Origin: an uncultured Clostridia bacterium
GTDB taxonomy: Bacteria > Bacillota > Clostridia > Peptostreptococcales > Anaerovoracaceae
Assembly: GCA_934277655.1 (NCBI GenBank)
Contig: CAKQVC010000026.1
Coordinates: 1 to 13,387, forward strand
Reading direction: 5' to 3'
Length of the DNA: 13,387 nt
Shown here: one piece after another, positions 7,731 through 13,387 of the stretch
Numbering within the stretch: position 1 is the first letter of the stretch
Layout of the letters: the number at the start of each line of letters is the position of its first letter
The notes under the pieces: model-generated
What the model saw: only the letters and a program-made list of their open reading frames with translations
Database searches by the model: none
Told to the model about the DNA's origin: nothing
Made by a program: the position numbers and the translations under genes

Positions 7731-7780
7731 AATGGTTCTTGCGATTATGTTTACGGCGTTGCCGCAGGGTAAGAACCATT
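7731..7780 (+). repeat. 50-bp hairpin element, copy 2
   Basis: The same length and arms as copy 1: AATGGTTCTT (7731-7740) and AAGAACCATT (7771-7780). The few differences from copy 1 fall between the arms (for example GATCATGCTTAC becomes GATTATGTTTAC, and CGAGG becomes CAGGG). The inner CGGC-GTT-GCCG is unchanged. GTATAA before and TTATAC after the arms extend the symmetry. The four Ts after the 3' arm make it at best a weak terminator. It ends 50 nt before gntR. Confidence 0.8.
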
Positions 7781-7830
7781 TTATACAGCATACCGCACAT
7801 GACAAGATTATGGAACCAGGAGACAAGTAA

Positions 7831-8493
7831 ATGACAAGCAAGGAATTTTCCAATTCGTTTTCTCTTACAGATGAAATCGCAGACGTCGTGCGAGAGCGGA
7901 TTTTAAAAGGAGAGTATGAGATCGGAGAAAAGATCAAAGAGAATCAGATAGCGACTGAACTGAGGGTGAGCAGAACACCGATCAGAGAAGCTTTTAAGAT
8001 CCTCGAAAACGAAGGGCTGATTGATTACGTGCCGAACCGCGGATGTTTTGCGAAGGGCTTTACCAAGCAGGATGTGGAGGATATTTATGCTGTAAGAGAA
8101 GCGCTGGAAGCACTGGCGCTAAACTGGGCAGTTGACCGAATTACCGAAAAGGAAATCGCGGCATTGGAAGAACAGTGCGATTTGATGGAGTTTTATACAA
8201 AGAAAAAAGACAGAAAAAAAGTGCTGGAAATGAATTCATCCTTCCATGATATCATCTATGCATCGGCAAGAAGCCGGTTCCTTGCACAGGTACTTCGCTC
8301 TTATAAAGAATACATAGACAAAACCAGAAAATCCATTTTTTATGAGCAGTCCTATCTGGAATCCATCCTGGTTGAGCACAGAGCGATTCTGGATGCAATC
8401 AAAGATAGGGATAAAGAAAGAGCAGCGGCGGCAATGACAAAACATCTGATGTCTTCACAGAAACGTGCAGAGGCTGTCTGGAATCTGAAATAG
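7831..8493 (+). CDS. GntR-family transcriptional regulator, FCD (FadR-type) subgroup
   Basis: A 220-aa DNA-binding regulator of normal length. Residues 13-75 form the GntR winged helix-turn-helix: DVVRERILKGEYEIGEKI, then ATELRVSRTPIREAFKILEN as the helix-turn-helix proper, and the wing GLIDYVPNRGCF. Residues ~80-212 form the all-helical FCD effector domain. Asn135, His139, His183 and His205 occupy the positions of the usual Asp/Asn-His-His-His metal site, so a small organic acid bound through a metal is the likely effector. CCAGGAG (7817-7822 area) is the ribosome binding site. It follows the hut operon and may control it (inference). It is not the HutC subgroup, which has a UTRA domain. The sortase gene starts 32 nt downstream. 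Confidence 0.9.
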   Translation: MTSKEFSNSFSLTDEIADVVRERILKGEYEIGEKIKENQIATELRVSRTPIREAFKILENEGLIDYVPNRGCFAKGFTKQDVEDIYAVREALEALALNWAVDRITEKEIAALEEQCDLMEFYTKKKDRKKVLEMNSSFHDIIYASARSRFLAQVLRSYKEYIDKTRKSIFYEQSYLESILVEHRAILDAIKDRDKERAAAAMTKHLMSSQKRAEAVWNLK

Positions 8494-8525
8494 AATATGG
8501 AAGAAACGACAGGTATACAATAAAA

Positions 8526-9230
8526 ATGAACACTGAAAAGAAACACGACCGAGACCGGTACCAAAGAGGGATAAGAACGGTGCTGATGCTGATTCTCGCA
8601 GCAGTGTTTCTTTTTTCGCTATATAAGGTAGTATCTATCCTGAAAGAATATAAGGAAATCAACGATTTCTATGATAAAACGGAAGAACTGTACACGGCGA
8701 AAGAAGAAAACAATCTGCCGGAGGTGGATTTTGAAAAGCTGCAAAAGGTAAATGAGGATGTCATCGGCTGGATTTATATAGAGGATACGGACATCAGTTA
8801 TCCGATCTTAAAGGGTGCGGACAATAACCAGTATCTGTTCCAGTCCTATGAAAAAAAATATGTGGTAGCAGGCAGTATTTTTATCGACTCCCGCTGCAGC
8901 GAGGATTTTGGCGATGAAAGGACAGTGGTTTACGGCCACAATATGAAAAACGGAAGTATGTTCGGAACTCTCGATCGCTACGAAAAAGAGGAATACCGAA
9001 ACGCCCACGAAAATGTATATATCCTTCTGCCGGACGGACGCCGCCTGCAGTACCAGGCAAAAAAAGCATATAAGGCAGACGTGGACGGACCGGTATATGA
9101 GCTTCCGGCGGAACGCCAGGGAAAAGATTCCTCCGGCGGGCAGAAACTCTTCTTGTCGACCTGCACGGAAGACAGCAGCAACACCCAGCGGTTTGTGGTA
9201 GAATGCGAGCTTGCTGCAGAAGGGGAATAA
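8526..9230 (+). CDS. class B sortase
   Basis: A membrane-anchored cysteine transpeptidase that attaches exported proteins to peptidoglycan or to each other. The 234-aa product has a basic N-terminus and a single membrane segment at about residues 17-38; the catalytic domain is outside the cell. Class B features are IGWIYIEDTDISYPI, AGSIFIDSR, VVYGHNMKNGSMFG with catalytic His138, LSTC with nucleophile Cys213, and NTQRFVV with Arg222. Start ATG 8526 has only a weak ribosome binding site (AGG at ~8511), so translation may depend on gntR transcription. No protein in the window shows a complete LPxTG- or NPxTN-like sorting signal, so its substrate is unknown. It may be a housekeeping sortase of the SrtB-like clostridial type. 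Confidence 0.93.
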   Translation: MNTEKKHDRDRYQRGIRTVLMLILAAVFLFSLYKVVSILKEYKEINDFYDKTEELYTAKEENNLPEVDFEKLQKVNEDVIGWIYIEDTDISYPILKGADNNQYLFQSYEKKYVVAGSIFIDSRCSEDFGDERTVVYGHNMKNGSMFGTLDRYEKEEYRNAHENVYILLPDGRRLQYQAKKAYKADVDGPVYELPAERQGKDSSGGQKLFLSTCTEDSSNTQRFVVECELAAEGE

Positions 9231-9255
9231 ATGCAAATAAATATAAAAATTTACA

Positions 9256-9272
9256 GTCATAAATATTATGAC
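9256..9272. repeat. short perfect inverted repeat between sortase and regulator genes
   Basis: GTCATAA-ATA-TTATGAC is a 7-bp perfect inverted repeat with a 3-nt centre, 25 nt after the sortase stop and 23 nt before the first LytTR-type box. It is AT-rich and lacks a T tract, so a terminator is unlikely; a protein-binding site is possible. Confidence 0.35.
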
Positions 9273-9294
9273 ATGGAAATTTTAGTAAAAAAAT

Positions 9295-9364
9295 GACCAG
9301 TTAGAACAAAAATCGACCACTTAGAACATTGCGATTGCGGTAACAGCTGATAGTAGGCTATAAT
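9295..9364 (+). promoter_or_regulatory. tandem LytTR-type boxes and promoter of the two-component operon
   Basis: Two direct repeats GACCAGTTAGAACA (9295-9308) and GACCACTTAGAACA (9315-9328) differ at one base and are 20 bp apart, about two helical turns. They are followed by a -35-like TTGCGG (9335-9340) and a perfect -10 TATAAT (9359-9364) with an 18-nt spacer. Tandem same-face direct repeats just upstream of the -35 are typical of LytTR-domain activators. The core CCAGTT resembles the clostridial VirR box. The gene directly downstream encodes a LytTR regulator, which suggests autoregulation. The same pattern recurs at 11497-11566. Confidence 0.75.
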
Positions 9365-9443
9365 ATTCTCAGCAGAACAACGGATGCGACAGATGGGGAA
9401 CTTCCATTTTCAGATTCTATGCAGTCAGAGAGGATAAACCGCA

Positions 9444-10157
9444 ATGAAGATAATCATTATTGATGATAATAAGACGGACAGAGAAATCACAACACAAATG
9501 TGTACCGAGTATGTACAGCAGAAAAAGCTTTGCTGTGATGTGCAGGCACTTTCCGGTTATGATGAGCAAATACTGAAGAATGTCGGAGAAAGTGACAGTG
9601 GAGATATTTTGATCCTTGACATTGAAATGCCTGAAAAAACAGGAATTGACATAAGAAAAGAAATGGAAGATGAGGCACGCAACATCTTCGTTATTTACGT
9701 TACGAACCATCCTGAAATCATGCCGGCGGCTTTCGGACGCAATGTGATTGCTTTTTTAGAAAAACCTTTAAGAGAAGAAGTCTTTTTCGACGCATTGGAT
9801 ACGACGGTTCGATACTGTTTTGCGGGGTCAAAGCTGGAAATTAAGAATGGGATTTATGTGAACAGTCAGGATATTCGCGGCATTGTAGCCAGTCATGTAT
9901 ATACATCTGTTAATGTCGGGAATGAGATTTATGAAACAAGAGACAGCTTGAACACCTGGGAAAAACGTCTGCCGATGGAGGATTTCCTGAGGATCAGTCC
10001 GGGATGCATTGTAGGATGCAGATGGATTGACAGTTTTGAAAAGGGAAAAGTGATTATGAAAGGAAATCTGGGGAGATTTTCGGTAGGACGACGACGGGAG
10101 CAGGAGTGCAGAAACCAGTACCGAGAGTATAAGAAAAAAATGGCGAGGTATTTATGA
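9444..10157 (+). CDS. LytTR-family response regulator (AgrA-like)
   Basis: A 237-aa two-component response regulator. Residues 1-~122 are the receiver: acidic pair Asp7-Asp8, phospho-acceptor Asp59 in ILILDIEMPEKTG, the conserved Thr in YVTNHP (Thr87) and Lys in LEKPL (Lys107). Residues ~130-235 are a LytTR DNA-binding domain: NGIYVNSQDIRGIVASH, the MEDFLRISPGCIVGCRWID segment and RFSVGRRRE near the end, where the FLRIS and final FSVGRR strands are typical. It should be phosphorylated by the overlapping downstream kinase and bind the tandem boxes ahead of this gene and at 11497-11531. ATG 9444 follows AGAGAGG at about 10 nt. It overlaps the kinase start by 4 nt (ATGA), indicating translational coupling. 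Confidence 0.93.
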   Translation: MKIIIIDDNKTDREITTQMCTEYVQQKKLCCDVQALSGYDEQILKNVGESDSGDILILDIEMPEKTGIDIRKEMEDEARNIFVIYVTNHPEIMPAAFGRNVIAFLEKPLREEVFFDALDTTVRYCFAGSKLEIKNGIYVNSQDIRGIVASHVYTSVNVGNEIYETRDSLNTWEKRLPMEDFLRISPGCIVGCRWIDSFEKGKVIMKGNLGRFSVGRRREQECRNQYREYKKKMARYL

Positions 10158-11461
10158 TGAATTTAGGAATGGATACTTTCTTAGAATATGGGTTGGGCGG
10201 TCTGGAATTGTTCGTACTTCTTCGCTATGTGTTTGGCTTTGAATATAGAGGGCGCAAGTATATCGCAGGTGCAGTAATATCGGCGATAACGCTGGCAGCA
10301 CTGTCTCCGGTTCTTTTAAAAATGGGACTTTTGCAGGTGGGTTCTGACTATTATATTCAAAAAAGCAGCCTCTTGTATTTTCTGGGAGAGACAGCGATAC
10401 TCTTACTCGTATTTCGGAAACTGAGAGTGGGGCATTTCCTGTGTCTATATGAGATGCAGCGGATCGTTATTACATTTTTGTATACGATAGGCGGGATGCT
10501 GATGAAAGAATCGCTGAGTACGATGATGAGCGAGCTGATACTTATTCTTTTGATCGGAATCCTGTGTGTGATTTTTCGGGGAAAAAGAGATTCTGTGCAG
10601 AATGGGCTGAGAGCAATCCGGTATTACCAATTCTGGATCTTTACAATCCTTCTCGCAGTCCCAAGCCACTATCAGGCAGTGAGCGGAGACACTGTGCAGA
10701 TCTTGCAAAACGTTCAGTCTGAGCTTATTTTGCGCGGGCGAGGGGCAGCAGTTCTAATGTCAGCTTTTCTTGTGTTGCTGATTATGTATGAAGCTCAAAA
10801 TCAAAAATTATTGAGGGAACAGAGGGAAAATCATCAATGTGTGAAGCTTCAGGTAGAACAATATAAATTTTTAAACCAGCGTCAAAAAGAACTGAGAGCT
10901 TTTCGCCATGATTATAAAGCTCACATTACGGCGATGGAAAACATGCTGGATGAAGGACAGACCACGCAGTTGAGAGACTATTTGCAGGATATTATCGGGC
11001 AAACCAGGGAACTGCAATATCTTTCGGTCAATAATCTGGTTGGCGATGCCGTTCTGAATCAATATTATTGTCTAGGAGAGAAAGAAGGAGTTCATGTCAG
11101 TGCAGCAGGCCGGTTCCCGCAGGACTTTCCGGTCAGCAATTCCGACTTATGCATTATCCTGAGCAATACGGTAAAAAATGCCTATGAAGCAGCGGCAAAA
11201 TGCTCAGAGCCAAGATATGTGAAGGTCACGATAAAAGCATACGAAGAAAAAAATGTTTTTATCATTATAGAAAACCCTGTAGACGTGATGCCTGAAATTG
11301 TGGATGGAAAACTGCAGATCTATACGGATTTAGAAGGAGAACACGGCTTCGGATTATATAACGTAGAAAAGGCATTACGACGAAACAATGGAAAAATTTC
11401 ATTCAGAGGAATCGAGAAAAAAGATGGAAAACGGGAAATTGTAACCGAAATTGAAGTTTAA
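10154..11461 (+). CDS. AgrC-like sensor histidine kinase (GHKL, HPK10 type)
   Basis: A 435-aa membrane histidine kinase. The N-terminal ~213 residues hold about six to seven hydrophobic segments (roughly 13-29, 36-57, 72-88, 93-117, 124-142, 158-172, 197-213), resembling the polytopic sensor of AgrC/ComD-type peptide receptors. A charged, probably coiled-coil linker (214-248) leads to LRAFRHDYKAHI with phospho-acceptor His252, the HPK10-type H box. The GHKL ATPase follows, with N box LSNTVKNAYEAA (336-347) and G box EHGFGLYNVEKAL (396-408). It begins inside the stop of the regulator gene, so the two form one unit. No AgrB/AgrD-like genes are adjacent; the ligand cannot be named. Confidence 0.92.
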   Translation: MMNLGMDTFLEYGLGGLELFVLLRYVFGFEYRGRKYIAGAVISAITLAALSPVLLKMGLLQVGSDYYIQKSSLLYFLGETAILLLVFRKLRVGHFLCLYEMQRIVITFLYTIGGMLMKESLSTMMSELILILLIGILCVIFRGKRDSVQNGLRAIRYYQFWIFTILLAVPSHYQAVSGDTVQILQNVQSELILRGRGAAVLMSAFLVLLIMYEAQNQKLLREQRENHQCVKLQVEQYKFLNQRQKELRAFRHDYKAHITAMENMLDEGQTTQLRDYLQDIIGQTRELQYLSVNNLVGDAVLNQYYCLGEKEGVHVSAAGRFPQDFPVSNSDLCIILSNTVKNAYEAAAKCSEPRYVKVTIKAYEEKNVFIIIENPVDVMPEIVDGKLQIYTDLEGEHGFGLYNVEKALRRNNGKISFRGIEKKDGKREIVTEIEV

Positions 11462-11496
11462 ATTCAAAGGGAATTTGATAAAAAGCAAAGAAATAT

Positions 11497-11566
11497 GACC
11501 ACCTAGAACAAAAAAGATACCACCTAGAACATTACTGTTGCCAAGCAGAAGAAAATCGATTATTGT
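11497..11566 (+). promoter_or_regulatory. tandem LytTR-type boxes and promoter of the exported-protein operon
   Basis: GACCACCTAGAACA (11497-11510) and TACCACCTAGAACA (11518-11531) are direct repeats 21 bp apart, matching the pair at 9295-9328 (consensus ACCAsyTAGAACA). A -35 TTGCCA (11538-11543) and -10 TATTGT (11561-11566) follow with a 17-nt spacer. The distance from the proximal ACCA to the -35 is 19 nt, exactly as at the regulator promoter. The downstream start codon is 11597. This strongly suggests control by the upstream LytTR regulator. Confidence 0.75.
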
Positions 11567-11596
11567 TAAGAAAAAAGCAGAAATACAGGAGAAAAC

Positions 11597-12280
11597 ATGA
11601 AAACATTATGGTTTAAAACGTGGACAGTAGCTTTGATAATTTTGACAGTGGTAGTACCGACATATGCGTATGCCTATGAAAGCGAGCAAAGCAGCATACA
11701 GGCACAGCAAGTACAGCAAATAGAACAGGCATTGAATTCGTTAAAAGGTATGGACATTGGTTCTGAGCTATGTTTAGACGAGTCAGGCAATGGAAAAAGC
11801 GTAGAAACTTATATTTTGAGCGAAAATGTAAAGCTCCAGGTGGTTCTTACGGATGTGTCGGAGACAAATAGAGAAAGTCAGGCAGTAAATTCTATTCAGC
11901 GAGCATCGAACGGCGAAACACTGTGGAAAGAGTATGGAAACCGTTATTTTACTGCAAAAGCTATGCTGACAATCTCAGGAAGAACAGCAGCTACTTTTTA
12001 CTTGGAAAATCACTATAAAGTCAGTGCACAAGGCTTAGATGAAAATTATGGTAAGGCAGAAATGTCAGGCGAAAAATGCACAGGAGAAGCATTTGGACCA
12101 TATGTAACAACCGAGTCTGCAAGGAAAGCCGGCAATTCAGAGATTGGAATGTATGCCCGCTATGGAGTGAAACTTTCGAGTGGGACAGAATACTACACAT
12201 TGAGTACATCGGTAGGATATGTAGAAAAAGATTCCGCTAACAGCAAAATAAAGGTAAAACACAGTTGGAATTTAAAATAA
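11597..12280 (+). CDS. exported protein of unknown family (first of three)
   Basis: I do not recognise the family. The 227-aa product has a clear Sec signal peptide: Lys2 and Lys7, a hydrophobic core at about 9-20, then PTYAYA with a likely signal peptidase cut after residue 26. The mature part (~201 aa) begins with a Gln/Ser-rich, probably helical stretch (27-51). It then becomes beta-rich, with alternating Tyr/Thr/Ser segments such as TAKAMLTISGRTAATFYLE and GTEYYTLSTSVGYVEK. There are two mature cysteines (59 and 161), which may form a disulfide. No sorting signal, lipobox or double-glycine leader is visible. AGGAGAA precedes the start at a good distance. It lies directly behind the tandem LytTR-type boxes, so it is the probable main target of the two-component system. 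Confidence 0.8.
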   Translation: MKTLWFKTWTVALIILTVVVPTYAYAYESEQSSIQAQQVQQIEQALNSLKGMDIGSELCLDESGNGKSVETYILSENVKLQVVLTDVSETNRESQAVNSIQRASNGETLWKEYGNRYFTAKAMLTISGRTAATFYLENHYKVSAQGLDENYGKAEMSGEKCTGEAFGPYVTTESARKAGNSEIGMYARYGVKLSSGTEYYTLSTSVGYVEKDSANSKIKVKHSWNLK

Positions 12281-12485
12281 TCTGACGCATGTAAAATGCA
12301 GTTAGAGTTAGGAGTTAACGTTCATTTGATTCCAAGACGTAACACATAATAATTTTTAATCGAATATATCAGTCGAGAAAAAAAGTTCAGATGAAACTTG
12401 GCGAAGTGCAGGAAAGGAGGGATGCCGATGCGGGCGGGAGAGAGAATAGGAGAAAATTAAATATAAAGGAAAGGAGATTATATCA

Positions 12486-13019
12486 GTGAGTATAGAAAAA
12501 TGCAATCGAATAATCAAGCTTGCGATGATAATCTTAATGATAATCATAGGGTTTACGGCAGTAGCAAATGCTACAACTAAAAGCGAGCAGGCAACAAAAA
12601 AATTTCTAGGTAAACATACAGATTATGGAGCAAGTGTATGGGGTGTGGAATTTTATATAAGTGTGGATTATGATAAATCTACTAACTCTTATACAGCAAA
12701 AAAAGTACGAACTAGTGCATCAATGTATCCTAGACATACTTATGGTGATGGGGATGTAATTCTAGCAGGGTTAAAGGAAACTGTGGATTCTGGAAGTACT
12801 GTAAACAGGTCAATTGCTCCGAATAAAAGTACATTTTGGAAAAAAGATGATTTAATAGTGGCGACAGGTACTAAACTATACTACGCTTATTATGGCACAC
12901 TGACAAAGACTTTTAAAAAATCATTTGTAGAAAAAGGCGAATTTACTTTTTCTGTGCCTGATACGTATATTGCAGTACCAAATGCAACGCTGACGCTCAC
13001 TGTTGCCGGACCCAAATAG
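12486..13019 (+). CDS. exported protein of unknown family (second of three)
   Basis: I do not recognise the family. The 177-aa product starts at GTG 12486, about 8 nt after a strong AAAGGAGA site (12470-12477), which decides the start. A Sec signal peptide (basic residues 5-11, core LAMIILMIIIGFTAV) probably ends at ANA, with cleavage after residue 29. The mature ~148 aa has no cysteine, is rich in Thr, Ser, Tyr and Lys, and looks beta-rich (for example VEFYISVDYDKSTNSYTAKK and TKLYYAYYGTLTKTFKK). It is basic and has no anchor. It follows the first exported protein by 205 nt and precedes the third by 9 nt. Base composition is much lower in GC than in the hut genes. Confidence 0.75.
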   Translation: MSIEKCNRIIKLAMIILMIIIGFTAVANATTKSEQATKKFLGKHTDYGASVWGVEFYISVDYDKSTNSYTAKKVRTSASMYPRHTYGDGDVILAGLKETVDSGSTVNRSIAPNKSTFWKKDDLIVATGTKLYYAYYGTLTKTFKKSFVEKGEFTFSVPDTYIAVPNATLTLTVAGPK

Positions 13020-13028
13020 GGGGGTGAA

Positions 13029-13387
13029 ATGAAAATGAAAAAGAAATTCATGTTAATAACTCTTGTATGCATGTGTCTGATGTTAGGTGTAACTTTTGGC
13101 TATTCACAATTGTTGGAAATTAAAGGTGCAAAGGAATTTAGCCAGATGGGAGAGGGTGTTTCAAAATCTGTGCATCAGCTTTTAAAGCAGAACAGTAATG
13201 GATTACGAACAAAGCAGGGTTATATGACAATGACAGCTAAAGACGATGATGTGATGGGCAAAGTTCTAGGCATTCAAATAAATAAGACATACTTTGATTT
13301 TAAGTACGAATCCTATAAAACGAGTGCACTTAATTATGCTAATCCAAAGGCTTCGGCATGGGATGCAATAAAAACACAGGTTTGGGA
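13029..13387 (+). CDS. exported protein of unknown family, truncated by window end (third of three)
   Basis: The open frame runs off the end of the window; 119 full codons are visible. It starts MKMKKKFMLITLVCMCLMLG, a basic N-terminus plus hydrophobic core typical of Sec export, with a possible cut near TFGYS at about residues 24-26 or use as a membrane anchor. The LVCMC segment is not a convincing lipobox. The visible mature part is partly helical (KEFSQMGEGVSKSVHQLLKQ) and then mixed. No family is recognised. A GGGGGTG site (13019-13025) precedes ATG 13029; ATG 13035 is also possible. It lies 9 nt after the previous stop, so both belong to one operon. Confidence 0.7.
   Translation, partial: MKMKKKFMLITLVCMCLMLGVTFGYSQLLEIKGAKEFSQMGEGVSKSVHQLLKQNSNGLRTKQGYMTMTAKDDDVMGKVLGIQINKTYFDFKYESYKTSALNYANPKASAWDAIKTQVW

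Noticed and set aside
7771..7790. Intrinsic terminator after copy 2 of the 50-bp element
   Set aside because: The 3' arm is followed by only four Ts and the long loop weakens the stem; I keep it as a structured repeat, not a terminator.
12300..12322. Possible third LytTR box (CAGTTAGAGTTAGGAGTTAA) before the second exported protein
   Set aside because: Only the CAGTTAGA part resembles the boxes, the repeat spacing is about 12 bp rather than 20-21, and no -35/-10 follows at the conserved distance.

Overview
The window looks like a chromosome segment from a Gram-positive gut clostridium, most likely family Lachnospiraceae. The grounds are the rpsF-ssb-rpsR order, strong AAAGGAG-type ribosome binding sites, a class B sortase, an AgrC/LytTR-type two-component system and Sec signal peptides with no outer-membrane functions. 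This placement is inferred from gene content and style; no marker for genus or species was checked. All recognised genes are on the + strand.

Region 1 (1-915) is the end of the rpsF-ssb-rpsR operon (ribosomal protein S6, single-strand DNA-binding protein, ribosomal protein S18), closed by a textbook intrinsic terminator. Region 2 (916-1157) is non-coding. It holds an imperfect direct repeat with a 73-bp period, then a candidate promoter with two small inverted repeats ahead of hutH.

Region 3 (1158-7640) is a complete histidine-degradation operon, hutH-hutU-hutI-fchA-ftcD. Histidine is converted to urocanate, imidazolonepropionate and formiminoglutamate. The formimino group then goes to tetrahydrofolate (FtcD), releasing glutamate, and FchA converts it to methenyl-THF plus ammonia. 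The two folate steps, fused in animal FTCD, are separate proteins here. HutU is the long, eukaryote-like urocanase (674 aa), with Leu at the position of the classical bacterial signature cysteine. No histidine transporter is visible.

Region 4 (7641-9230) has two 50-bp hairpin elements that are near-identical to each other. They are followed by a GntR/FCD regulator, a candidate local regulator of the hut operon, and a class B sortase with no visible substrate.

Region 5 (9231-13387) is the most interesting part. A LytTR response regulator overlaps an AgrC-like histidine kinase by 4 nt. Downstream lie three genes for small exported proteins of no family I recognise; the last runs off the window. 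The same tandem 14-bp box occurs twice upstream of the regulator gene and twice upstream of the first exported-protein gene. In both places the distance from the proximal box to the -35 is the same. This predicts an autoregulated LytTR circuit driving an exported-protein operon. No AgrB/AgrD-type pheromone genes are present, so the signal is unknown. The distal end is clearly more AT-rich than the hut region, suggesting accessory DNA.
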